From: JAHDHW01 sp965277415
GTDB lineage: Bacteria > Bacteroidota > Bacteroidia > Chitinophagales > Saprospiraceae
Assembly: GCA_965277415.1 (NCBI GenBank)
Contig: CBDICS010000092.1
Location: forward strand, 57,950 to 121,949
Direction: 5' to 3'
Length of the DNA: 64,000 nucleotides
The position numbers and the translations under genes are program-made. Shown here piece by piece: positions 1 through 7,866 of the stretch. A model generated the notes under the pieces. That model did no database searches. It had not been told where the DNA came from and was given only the letters and a program-made list of their open reading frames with translations. How positions within the stretch are numbered: position 1 is the stretch's first letter; each line of letters starts with the position of its first letter.

Positions 1-1
1 T

Positions 2-760
2 TATTTGATTTATGGTTTAGAACCATTGACTGATGACCTTGCTACCTTGAGATATCGAAGCAATGGCCTTCAACAGGCTCCCGCTATTATTCGAACAAGA
101 GGCCATCGACTAGAAGGCATTTGGCATGCGGGCTCTCCAATTGCTATGTTAATCCATGCTTTGAGAGGGATTTATGTCTGTGTTCCTAGAAATATGACAC
201 AAGCAGTAGGGTTTTATAATACTTTAGTCCAATCGGATGATCCAGGTTTAGTTATTGAATGTCTGAACGGATATCGTTTAAAAGAACGCTTACCTGATAA
301 TATTGGAAAATATACTGTACCGCTTGGTGTCCCTGAGATATTAAAAGAAGGCAATGATGTTACATTTGTGACTTATGGTAGCTGTATTAGAGTAGCTCAA
401 GATGGTATCAATTTATTAGAGAAAATTGGAATTTCGGTAGAATTGATTGATATACAAACCCTATTGCCATTTGATCTCGAACATCGAATATTAGATTCAT
501 TGAAAAAGACGAATCGGATTATTTTTATGGATGAAGATGTTCCGGGAGGAGCAACTTCCTATATGATGCAAGAGGTTTTAGAAGTTCAAGGTGGATACCA
601 ATATTTAGATTCAAGTCCCAAAACAATTACAGCCTCTGCCCATCGTACACCTTTCGGATCGGATGGGGACTATTTTTCAAAACCAAATGCAGAAGATGTG
701 TTTAATGCTGTTTATGACTTGATGCGTGAGACTGATCCTCTAAAATACCCAGAATTCTAA
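2..760 (+). CDS. 2-oxoacid dehydrogenase E1 component, beta part (5'-truncated by window edge)
   Basis: The frame is open from base 2 to the TAA at 758-760, so only the C-terminal ~252 residues are in the window. They match the E1-beta half of thiamine-diphosphate 2-oxoacid dehydrogenases: the end of the pyrimidine-binding domain (TRGHRLEGIWHAGSP, LRGIYVCVPRNMTQAVGFYN) and then the transketolase C-terminal domain (VTYGSCIRVAQDG, IDIQTLLPFD, DEDVPGGATSYMM). These enzymes decarboxylate a 2-oxoacid and pass the acyl group to the E2 lipoyl domain in the cytoplasm. Bacteroidota often carry an alpha-beta fused E1 of about 650-700 aa, and this could be its end. Branched-chain 2-oxoacids or pyruvate are the likely substrates, but the fragment does not decide. 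Family call is firm; substrate is open. Confidence 0.85.
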   Translation, partial: YLIYGLEPLTDDLATLRYRSNGLQQAPAIIRTRGHRLEGIWHAGSPIAMLIHALRGIYVCVPRNMTQAVGFYNTLVQSDDPGLVIECLNGYRLKERLPDNIGKYTVPLGVPEILKEGNDVTFVTYGSCIRVAQDGINLLEKIGISVELIDIQTLLPFDLEHRILDSLKKTNRIIFMDEDVPGGATSYMMQEVLEVQGGYQYLDSSPKTITASAHRTPFGSDGDYFSKPNAEDVFNAVYDLMRETDPLKYPEF

Positions 761-875
761 TAGCTCATTAGAAAATCAATGTTGAAATAAAACGAGTGTA
801 ATTGAACTTTTTGCTTTTTTAAACATAAAAGATAGAAGAGCAGGAATTTTACCTACAATTGAAAATTTTTATCTA

Positions 876-883
876 TATATTTG
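876..883 (+). promoter_or_regulatory. Possible Bacteroidota -7 element before the GT2 gene
   Basis: TATATTTG fits the Bacteroidota -7 consensus TAnnTTTG and lies 52 bases before the TTG start at 935. No convincing -33 TTTG is found at the usual distance, so the call is tentative. Confidence 0.3.
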
Positions 884-934
884 CGAATTGTGTTAAATAG
901 ATATAAAGAATTACTTGTATATAATTAATTTGAT

Positions 935-1672
935 TTGGCAGAGAGTTTAATAATTATCCCAACCTATAATGAAAAAGAAAATATCGCTAAAATTATTGAT
1001 GCGGTTTTTCCCTTAGATGCTTCGTTTAATATTTTAATTGTTGATGATGGATCTCCAGATGGGACCGCAGATATTGTCAAAAGATTAATGAAAGAACATG
1101 AAGGTAGGCTTCATATTCTAGAGCGAAAAGGTAAATTGGGCTTGGGCACTGCTTATATAGAAGGATTTAAATGGGGATTGCAGAGAGATTATGATTATCT
1201 ATTTGAGATGGATGCAGATTTTTCTCACAATCCAAAAGATTTAGTACGATTGAAAGAAGCATGTAGTAAGGAAGATACAGATTTGGTCGTTGGATCTCGC
1301 TATGTGAAAGGAGGAAAATTAGAAAACTGGCCATTTGACAGAATTGCATTATCCTATGGTGCCTCTTTATATGTGAGAATGGTAACATGGATGCCAATAA
1401 AAGATCCAACAGCTGGCTTTATTTGTTATTCGAAAAAGGTTCTAAAAGCAATTGACTTAGATAAAATAAGATTTGTTGGTTATGCTTTCCAAATTGAAAT
1501 GAAATTTGCTGCCTATACACTTGGGTTTAATTTAAAAGAAATTCCAATTACCTTTATTGATAGAGTAGAGGGGGAGTCAAAGATGAATACAAGCATTGTT
1601 AGTGAAGCAATTAAAGGCGTATTACAAATGAAATGGCAAAGCTTTTCTCATTCATATGCAGTAGGAAAGTAA
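935..1672 (+). CDS. Polyprenol-phosphate mannosyltransferase-like GT2 (dolichyl-phosphate-mannose synthase family)
   Basis: A 245-aa GT-A glycosyltransferase of family 2. It transfers a sugar, typically mannose, from a nucleotide donor to a polyprenyl phosphate on the cytoplasmic face of the membrane. The fold shows from residue 4 (LIIIPTYNEKENI), the nucleotide-binding DDGSPDGT near residues 36-43 and the metal-binding DADFSH near 93-98. The domain is complete but lacks the C-terminal membrane helices of longer relatives, so it is a peripheral enzyme. The start is TTG at 935, because the conserved N-terminal strand begins four residues later and no ATG fits. It sits alone between the E1 gene and the dcw operator. 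Mannose as the sugar is by family analogy. Confidence 0.88.
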   Translation: MAESLIIIPTYNEKENIAKIIDAVFPLDASFNILIVDDGSPDGTADIVKRLMKEHEGRLHILERKGKLGLGTAYIEGFKWGLQRDYDYLFEMDADFSHNPKDLVRLKEACSKEDTDLVVGSRYVKGGKLENWPFDRIALSYGASLYVRMVTWMPIKDPTAGFICYSKKVLKAIDLDKIRFVGYAFQIEMKFAAYTLGFNLKEIPITFIDRVEGESKMNTSIVSEAIKGVLQMKWQSFSHSYAVGK

Positions 1673-1826
1673 GCTTTAACTTAAAACTTCCTAGTTTCAG
1701 AGAAGTATCATAGCGACAGCAGCACAATTATCAGTTCAGATAATTACTTAATAATATCCAATCTTAAAGAACAAACAATCCATCATTTAATTAATTTGAT
1801 TACAAAGTGAAAGAAAGTATCAATTT

Positions 1827-1857
1827 TTTGATTTCGATTAGTATGCCATAATTTTTG
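1827..1857 (+). promoter_or_regulatory. Candidate dcw promoter
   Basis: TTTG at 1827-1830 is followed 18 bases later by TAATTTTTG (1849-1857). This resembles the Bacteroidota -33 TTTG and -7 TAnnTTTG pair with one extra T in the -7 box. It lies just before the MraZ-type boxes, which is the expected arrangement. Inferred from motif and position only. Confidence 0.4.
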
Positions 1858-1894
1858 AGCGAAGAATATGTGGAAAACTTTTTTTATATGATCT

Positions 1895-1919
1895 GTGGGA
1901 AAATGTGGCGGAATGTGGT
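1895..1919 (+). promoter_or_regulatory. MraZ operator: three GTGG(G/C/T) direct repeats
   Basis: GTGGG at 1895, GTGGC at 1905 and GTGGT at 1915 are separated by AAAAT and GGAAT, an exact 10-bp period that puts all three on one face of the helix. This is the layout known for MraZ operators (TGGG-like repeats with 5-nt gaps) ahead of dcw operons in other phyla. It sits between the candidate promoter and the mraZ ATG at 1964, so autorepression of the operon is the likely role. Confidence 0.8.
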
Positions 1920-1963
1920 AGAAAGTTGTATATTTAGGGCATATTTTGATCAAAAAAGGTAAA

Positions 1964-2479
1964 ATGCCAGAGCTTTTAGGCGAATTTGAATGTAAGATTG
2001 ATGCTAAAGGCAGAATGAGAATGCCAACTTCCGTACTTAAGCAATTAGGTGGAGCGGATAAGCATGCTTTTGTTATTAATCGTGGCGTAGAACCTTGTTT
2101 AACACTTTACCCTAAAAAAGTTTGGGATGTATTAAGTGCTAGAGTTAAGAAATTAAACCCTTATGTTGAAAAGAATAGGAAATTCATTCGATACTTCTAT
2201 AGAGGCGCAACTGAATTAAAGCCAGACGCTTCAGATCGAATATTGTTATCCAAAAATCTATTGGAATATGCAGGAATTGAAAAGGAGGCAATCCTGTTTG
2301 CAATAAATGATCGACTAGAAGTATGGTCTAAAGCCAAGTATTATAATGTAATGGAAGAAGAGCCTGAAAACTTTTCCGAATTGGGAGAATCAGTAATGGG
2401 GGAGGTTGATATGAATAATCTTTTCCCGGACGATATTCAAGGGAATCATGATAATGACAACGATAATAGCAATGGATAA
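1964..2479 (+). CDS. mraZ: Transcriptional regulator MraZ
   Basis: A 171-aa protein with two AbrB/SpoVT-like half-domains, each with the family DxxxR motif: DAKGR near residue 13 and DASDR near residue 86. MraZ assembles into a ring that binds the GTGGG-type repeats upstream and represses its own dcw operon. The ATG at 1964 is chosen over the TTG at 1946 because the family begins just before the LLGEFECK strand. The gene opens the dcw cluster, and its last 8 bases overlap the start of rsmH, implying translational coupling. The acidic, Asn-rich tail after residue 160 is not part of the fold. Confidence 0.95.
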   Translation: MPELLGEFECKIDAKGRMRMPTSVLKQLGGADKHAFVINRGVEPCLTLYPKKVWDVLSARVKKLNPYVEKNRKFIRYFYRGATELKPDASDRILLSKNLLEYAGIEKEAILFAINDRLEVWSKAKYYNVMEEEPENFSELGESVMGEVDMNNLFPDDIQGNHDNDNDNSNG

Positions 2480-3371
2480 TTATCATGATCCTGTTTTATT
2501 AAACGAAAGTATTGAAGCTTTAAATATCAAAGAAGAAGGAATATATGTTGATGCTACTTATGGCGGCGGCGGACATTCCAGATTGATTTTACAAAAATTA
2601 GGTGCCAAAGGGCATCTGCTTGGTTTCGACCAGGATGAAGACACTTTATCGAATGTAACTGAGAATGAACGATTTACCTTTGTCCACCACAATTTTAAAC
2701 ATCTTAAGCGATTCCTTCGACTTCATGGCTACCCAAGAGTAGATGGAATTCTTGCTGATCTGGGCGTTTCTTCCCATCAATTGGACGATGCTGACCGTGG
2801 TTTCTCTTTTCGATTTGATACGGATCTTGACATGCGAATGAACCAACAAGGTGATTTGACAGCATCTGATATACTCAACGAGTATGATGCAGCATCCCTC
2901 CAAAAGGTTTTTAGTTTATATGGTGAAGTTAGAAATTCCAAGTCTTTGGCTCAGCTTATTGTCGATGAACGAAATGCTAAGCCATTGAAGAGAATTGGAG
3001 ATTTCCTCATGATGATTGCTCCGCTTGTTAGGGGGAATCGCAACCGATACTTAGCTCAAGTCTTTCAGGCTTTGCGGATTGAAGTAAATGATGAGATCGG
3101 TGCTCTTAAAACTTTCTTGGAAGCTGCACTTGAGGTTTTATCACCTGGAGGTCGCCTTGTAATTATTTCATATCATTCTTTAGAAGACCGTCTGGTAAAG
3201 AATTTTTTTAAAAGTGGAAATTTCACAGGAGAGTATGTCAAAGATTTTTATGGAAATATTGATAGACCATTTAAAATAATTACTAAAAAGGCTTTCATTC
3301 CACCTGTTGAAGAAATCAAAATCAATTCTCGAGCAAGAAGCGCAAAGATGAGAATTGCAGAGAAAAAATAA
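2472..3371 (+). CDS. rsmH: 16S rRNA (cytosine-1402-N4)-methyltransferase RsmH
   Basis: A 299-aa SAM-dependent methyltransferase (formerly MraW) that N4-methylates C1402 in the 16S rRNA P site. The SAM-binding loop VDATYGGGGHS is near residues 26-36, followed by family motifs LADLGVSSHQLDD, RGFSFR, LDMRMNQ and the late VISYHSLEDRLVK. The ATG at 2472 gives the usual N-terminus (DNYHDPVLLNES); the ATG at 2448 would lie deep in mraZ. Second gene of the dcw operon, full length. Confidence 0.96.
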   Translation: MDNYHDPVLLNESIEALNIKEEGIYVDATYGGGGHSRLILQKLGAKGHLLGFDQDEDTLSNVTENERFTFVHHNFKHLKRFLRLHGYPRVDGILADLGVSSHQLDDADRGFSFRFDTDLDMRMNQQGDLTASDILNEYDAASLQKVFSLYGEVRNSKSLAQLIVDERNAKPLKRIGDFLMMIAPLVRGNRNRYLAQVFQALRIEVNDEIGALKTFLEAALEVLSPGGRLVIISYHSLEDRLVKNFFKSGNFTGEYVKDFYGNIDRPFKIITKKAFIPPVEEIKINSRARSAKMRIAEKK

Positions 3372-3426
3372 TTCTGATTATGCGGCGGTTAAGTAATTGG
3401 AAAGCAGCTAAGAACATTTGAATAAA

Positions 3427-3750
3427 ATGGCCAAGAAAAAAACATTTAAGGATTATACAGCAATAGGAAGTCTCAGTGCTGAGCTGATACTAAAGAATTT
3501 TCCTTTTGTTTTATACCTGAGTTTTTTGGCAATGATATATATCGCTAATGCGCATTACTCTGAAAAAAAAGTTAGAGAAATTCAAAAAGTTCAAGTAGAG
3601 CTTAAGCAAATGCGCTGGAAATATATGTCTTTAAAATCTGAATTTACTTATAAGGCTAAAAGATCAGAAGTGGTAAAGTCGGTGAAAGATCTAAATCTAA
3701 AATCGAATAAAAAAAAGCCTAATAAAATAATAATTAATAGAGCACACTAA
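3427..3750 (+). CDS. ftsL: FtsL-like cell division protein
   Basis: A 107-aa bitopic protein with a basic cytoplasmic N-terminus, one membrane helix (about residues 25-42, FPFVLYLSFLAMIYIANA) and a short extracytoplasmic coiled coil (EKKVREIQKVQVELKQMRW). FtsL-type proteins form a complex with FtsQ and FtsB and activate FtsW-FtsI. The sequence is poorly conserved; identity rests on topology, size and the fixed place between rsmH and ftsI. The ATG at 3427 is preferred over a TTG nine bases earlier. Confidence 0.82.
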   Translation: MAKKKTFKDYTAIGSLSAELILKNFPFVLYLSFLAMIYIANAHYSEKKVREIQKVQVELKQMRWKYMSLKSEFTYKAKRSEVVKSVKDLNLKSNKKKPNKIIINRAH

Positions 3751-3762
3751 GAAGAGCCTAAT

Positions 3763-5889
3763 ATGGACATTAAGAATGAAGTGCTGATTCGTGTTTATAT
3801 AGTGCTAATAACCATAGTGCTTTTTGGTGTTTTGCTCTTTGCTCAAACAGTAAGGATTAGCGTGTATCAAGGTAAAAAGTGGAGAGAGAGAGGCAAAAAT
3901 TTATATGTCGAACGTAAAACACTTGATGCAGAAAGAGGAAATATAATTTCAGAAGATGGCAGTTTGATGGCCACTTCACTACCGTTCTTTGACATGCGAT
4001 TTGATCCAAATTCTAAAGCAATAGCTCAAAAGGATTGGGATGATAATATAGATTCACTTGCATATTGTCTGGCTACTTATGTTAATAATGCGCATACAGT
4101 AGGTTCTATGAAGCAGTTTTTGGAAGATAAAAAGGCAAGCGGGGCTCAATATGTACTAATAAAAAGAAATGCAACTTACATTGAAAAAGAAATGATAAGT
4201 CGCTTTCCGCTTTTTAATAAAGGACGATATCGAGGAGGATTAATAATAGAGTCTAAACCTAAAAGAGAACATCCATTTAAACAATTAGCTTTTCGAACCA
4301 TTGGCTATATTCGGGATGGACACAAACCCGTTGGCTTAGAAGGGTATTTTAATGATATACTATCTGGAGAGGAAGGCAAAAAGTTGATGTTTAGGGCGCC
4401 AAGTAATACTTATATCCCTGTAGAAGATTTAACAGAGATAGAACCTAAAAGAGGAGATGATATTGTCACTACTATTGATGTTAATCTTCAGGATATCGCA
4501 CATAGTGCTTTATTAAGAGGTTTAAAATACCATAATGCTAAACACGGAACAGCCATATTAATGGATGTTAAGACTGGAGGAATAAAAGCAATGGCTAATA
4601 TTGGAAAGACAGAAAGTGGATATTTTGAAATATATAACTATGGTGTTGGTGCAGCAACCGAACCCGGGTCTACCTATAAATTGGCAACGATTATGGCCCT
4701 ACTTGAAGATGGGCATATCAATTTAGATGATAGCCTGGATATAGAAAAAGGGAAACACCTTTTTTATGAAGAAGAAATGCTCGATTCTTCACCAGAAAGC
4801 TTTAAAACTGATACAACTACTATTCGAAGAGCTTTTGAAATTTCTTCTAATGTAGGAATGGCAAAGCTGGTACAGCAGCATTATGGAGATAAAAAAGGAG
4901 GTGACGAAAAATTTGTCAAGAGATTAAAAGATTTTCGTTTACACCTTCCCACTAATATAGAGATAAAAGGGGAAGCGCCACCCATTATAAAGACACCCTA
5001 TAGCAAAGAAGATGATTGGAGTGGAATTACCTTGCCTTGGATGTCAATTGGTTACGAAGTGACGATTACGCCTTTGCAGTTATTATCCTTTTATAATGCA
5101 TTAGCAAATAATGGAATGATGATGAAACCTTATTTGGTTTCTGAGATTAGGCATTTTGATCACGCAGTTGAAAAATTTAAACCAACTGTCATCAAAAGAA
5201 AAATAGCTTCTCAAAAAACAATAAGTAAAGCGCAAGAACTTTTGCTAGGTGTTGTAGAAAGAGGAACTGCCAATAAATTAAAAACGAGCAAATATAAATT
5301 CGCTGGAAAAACAGGAACTGCTCAAATCAATTATAGAAAGTTCCGACCATTAAAAAATATTAAATATCAGGCTTCATTCGCTGGCTACTTTCCAGCAGAG
5401 AATCCTGTTTATTCTTGCATTGTTGTGATCACTGAACCTAAAGAACATGGTTTCTATGGTGGTGAGGTAGCAGGACCTATATTCAGAGAGATTGCAGATA
5501 AGTGTATAGAAACGCGACATGAATTACATCAAGCTCTAAATGAATACAAGAAACCAATTTTAAAGAAAAATAAATTACCTGATTTTGATGCCGGGAAAAG
5601 AGACGACTTTGAAAAAATATTAGATTACCTGGATATTAATTTTGAAAATAATACCAATTCTGACTGGACAATTATTCGAGCAGAAACAGATACACTTTCA
5701 CTTAGCAATCGATTCGTGAGTGATGATGTCGTCCCTAATATAGTAGGAATGGGACTTCGAGATGCAATGCATATTCTGGAAAATCGAGCCCTAAAAGTAG
5801 TGCTTAGTGGAGCTGGAAGGGTAAGAAAACAATCGATTATACCTGGTACACCCATAAACGGGCAAACAATTAGGTTGACTTTAAATTAA
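3763..5889 (+). CDS. ftsI: Penicillin-binding protein 3-like transpeptidase FtsI with C-terminal PASTA domain
   Basis: A 708-aa class B penicillin-binding protein that cross-links septal peptidoglycan together with FtsW. It has one N-terminal membrane anchor (about residues 9-30), a dimerisation domain beginning RKTLDAERGNIISEDG, and a transpeptidase domain with all three active-site motifs: S303-TYK306 (catalytic Ser and Lys), SSN at 361-363 and KTGT at 516-519. The last ~55 residues (DDVVPNIVGMGLRDAMHIL) form a PASTA domain, common in Bacteroidota and Gram-positive FtsI/SpoVD but absent from E. coli FtsI. It is periplasmic except for the anchor. Follows ftsL by 12 bases. Confidence 0.95.
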   Translation: MDIKNEVLIRVYIVLITIVLFGVLLFAQTVRISVYQGKKWRERGKNLYVERKTLDAERGNIISEDGSLMATSLPFFDMRFDPNSKAIAQKDWDDNIDSLAYCLATYVNNAHTVGSMKQFLEDKKASGAQYVLIKRNATYIEKEMISRFPLFNKGRYRGGLIIESKPKREHPFKQLAFRTIGYIRDGHKPVGLEGYFNDILSGEEGKKLMFRAPSNTYIPVEDLTEIEPKRGDDIVTTIDVNLQDIAHSALLRGLKYHNAKHGTAILMDVKTGGIKAMANIGKTESGYFEIYNYGVGAATEPGSTYKLATIMALLEDGHINLDDSLDIEKGKHLFYEEEMLDSSPESFKTDTTTIRRAFEISSNVGMAKLVQQHYGDKKGGDEKFVKRLKDFRLHLPTNIEIKGEAPPIIKTPYSKEDDWSGITLPWMSIGYEVTITPLQLLSFYNALANNGMMMKPYLVSEIRHFDHAVEKFKPTVIKRKIASQKTISKAQELLLGVVERGTANKLKTSKYKFAGKTGTAQINYRKFRPLKNIKYQASFAGYFPAENPVYSCIVVITEPKEHGFYGGEVAGPIFREIADKCIETRHELHQALNEYKKPILKKNKLPDFDAGKRDDFEKILDYLDINFENNTNSDWTIIRAETDTLSLSNRFVSDDVVPNIVGMGLRDAMHILENRALKVVLSGAGRVRKQSIIPGTPINGQTIRLTLN

Positions 5890-5938
5890 TAGGGTTTTTA
5901 ACAAACGCTAATAATCTATATTCCGAGGAATTTTAAAC

Positions 5939-6078
5939 CCCTCATTTTATGAAACACTATTAAATGAATCCTTAAAAGCGGATCATTTAATTAACACTAA
6001 GAGGTTAACTCCTCACATTTTGAAACACTATAAATCATATGATCCTTAAAAGCGGACGATGATTTAAATTAAACACTA
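5939..6078. repeat. Degenerate tandem direct repeat between ftsI and murE
   Basis: Two copies of a ~60-68-bp unit (5939-5999 and 6011-6078). Each starts CCTCA..TTT.TGAAACACTAT, contains ATCCTTAAAAGCGGA and ends TTAA.TTAA.CACTA. A partial third copy (TTGAAAC) begins at 6079, just before the murE start. The repeat fills the whole 200-bp gap inside the operon. No promoter or terminator is obvious in it. Confidence 0.75.
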
Positions 6079-6088
6079 TTGAAACGCA

Positions 6089-7552
6089 TTGAAGTCTCTA
6101 GAAGACATTTTAACTAACCTATCAATAAGCGAGGCCATCGGTGATCTGGATATTTCAGTTAATGAGATTTATTATGATTCTCGTGAAGTGAAACCAGGAG
6201 GCTGTTTTGTCGCTGTAAAAGGTGTACAAACCGACGGTCATCGCTATATTGATCAGGTAATTGCAGCAGGAGTTAAAGTAGTTATTTGTGAAACATTACC
6301 TACTGAAATTACAAGCTCAGTAACTTTTATTCGTGTTCCTGACAGTTCAGAAGCATTAGGAGAAGTAGCTGCTAATTTTTATGATAATCCTTCAAGAGAT
6401 TTAAAACTAGTAGGAATTACTGGTACGAATGGTAAAACAACTACCGCTACATTATTGCATGAGTTGTTTACTAAATTAGGTTATAAAGTTGGCCTAATAT
6501 CAACTGTTGAAAACAAAATTGGAGAGAGAATATTACCTTCTTCCTATACTACGCCTCATGCTATTTCGTTAAACGCAATATTAGCTGATATGAAATCTGA
6601 GGGCTGTGAATATGTTTTTATGGAGGTTAGTTCTCATGCAATAGACCAAAGAAGAATTGCAGGTATTTCATTTGTCGGAGGAGTATTTACAAATATTACT
6701 CATGATCATTTGGATTATCATAAGACATTTAAAACCTATATAAATGTAAAAAAACGATTCTTTGATGAATTGCCCAAGACGGCTTTTGCCTTGACTAATA
6801 TAGATGATCGTCGAGGGACAATAATGGTGCAAAACACCAAAGCCAAAGTAAAAAAATACAGCTTACACACTTTGACAGATTTTAAAGCAAAAGTGCTTGA
6901 AAATAGTTTGACCGGATTACACCTTGACTTGGATGGAGAAGAATTTTTCAGCCGACTCATCGGAGAGTTTAATGCTTATAATCTATTAGCAGTTTATGCT
7001 ACCGCTATGTTGCTGGGAGGAGATAAGCTGGAAACAATGACTAGATTGAGTGAACTGAAATCTGCTGAGGGAAGATTCGATTACATTTATGATAAGAAAA
7101 AAAATGTGATTGCCATAGTCGATTATGCCCATACTCCGGATGCTTTAGAAAAGGTATTAAGCACCATTGAAAATTTGAAACGAGGAAAAGAACAAGTCAT
7201 TACAGTTGTTGGTTGTGGTGGTGACCGTGATAAAACCAAGAGACCTTTAATGGCTGAAAAAGCTTGTGAATACAGTTCACAAATTATTTTAACCTCTGAT
7301 AATCCCCGCTCCGAAAATCCAGAGACTATCATCACGGAAATGGAAGCAGGGATTCCAGCATATGCAAACCATAAGGTTCTTTCAATTACGAACCGTTTGC
7401 AAGCAATAAAGACTGCTTGTAAAATTGCAAAATCTGGAGATATTATTCTTGTCGCAGGTAAAGGACATGAGAAGTACCAAGAAATAAACGGTATTAAACA
7501 TCCTTTTGACGACAAACAGATTTTATTAGAGACATTGACTATCGTAGAATGA
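6089..7552 (+). CDS. murE: UDP-N-acetylmuramoyl-L-alanyl-D-glutamate--2,6-diaminopimelate ligase
   Basis: A 487-aa cytoplasmic Mur ligase that adds the third residue to the UDP-MurNAc dipeptide using ATP. The P-loop GITGTNGKTTT lies near residues 109-119. DNPR at 404-407 is the motif that recognises meso-diaminopimelate, so meso-DAP rather than lysine is the expected residue. All three domains are present (N-terminal YYDSREVKPGG, central ATPase, C-terminal DYAHTPDAL). The start is TTG at 6089; the previous 140 bp are repeats, not coding. murF, which follows murE in many phyla, is missing here, as is usual in Bacteroidota. Confidence 0.95.
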   Translation: MKSLEDILTNLSISEAIGDLDISVNEIYYDSREVKPGGCFVAVKGVQTDGHRYIDQVIAAGVKVVICETLPTEITSSVTFIRVPDSSEALGEVAANFYDNPSRDLKLVGITGTNGKTTTATLLHELFTKLGYKVGLISTVENKIGERILPSSYTTPHAISLNAILADMKSEGCEYVFMEVSSHAIDQRRIAGISFVGGVFTNITHDHLDYHKTFKTYINVKKRFFDELPKTAFALTNIDDRRGTIMVQNTKAKVKKYSLHTLTDFKAKVLENSLTGLHLDLDGEEFFSRLIGEFNAYNLLAVYATAMLLGGDKLETMTRLSELKSAEGRFDYIYDKKKNVIAIVDYAHTPDALEKVLSTIENLKRGKEQVITVVGCGGDRDKTKRPLMAEKACEYSSQIILTSDNPRSENPETIITEMEAGIPAYANHKVLSITNRLQAIKTACKIAKSGDIILVAGKGHEKYQEINGIKHPFDDKQILLETLTIVE

Positions 7553-7571
7553 AAAATAGACCTAAAACCAG

Positions 7572-7600
7572 GTTTACTAAACTTTATAAGTTTAGTAAAC
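7572..7600. repeat. Perfect 11-bp stem-loop after murE
   Basis: GTTTACTAAAC (7572-7582) and GTTTAGTAAAC (7590-7600) pair perfectly around a 7-base loop, 20 bases after the murE stop. No T-run follows, so it is not a standard terminator. It could protect the mRNA end or attenuate. Confidence 0.6.
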
Positions 7601-7635
7601 TTAAGTTAAAGATCTATTATCATTCTCAGATTCGA

Positions 7636-7700
7636 TTAACAGCGGGCAGTAGGTAATATGATTGGAACTCCTTTCTGTTCATTCCTACTGCTGCTGTTAA
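7636..7700. repeat. Long inverted repeat in the murE-mraY gap
   Basis: TTAACAGC-GG-GCAGTAGG (7636-7653) faces CCTACTGC-T-GCTGTTAA (7684-7700): about 16 pairs with a short central bulge and a 30-base loop. A third hairpin, AGAATAAG/CTTATTCT, follows at 7776-7798. With the 7572 hairpin, the 314-bp gap 7553-7866 holds three structured elements and no gene. Confidence 0.65.
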
Positions 7701-7866
7701 ACTTTGAAGAAGTAAGTATTAATATCAAAATCGACGGAGATATACTATGAGAAAATCCCGTCACTGAAAATAAATAGAATAAGGAATACACTTATTCTAA
7801 TCTAAAGTACAAACGAACCATTGGTATACAATGCCAATAGGTAAGTCAAAAAACAGAAGGGATCAT

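Noticed and set aside
7572..7600. Hairpin after murE considered as a terminator
   Set aside because: No T-run follows on either strand and it lies within an operon of essential genes, so it is listed as a repeat.
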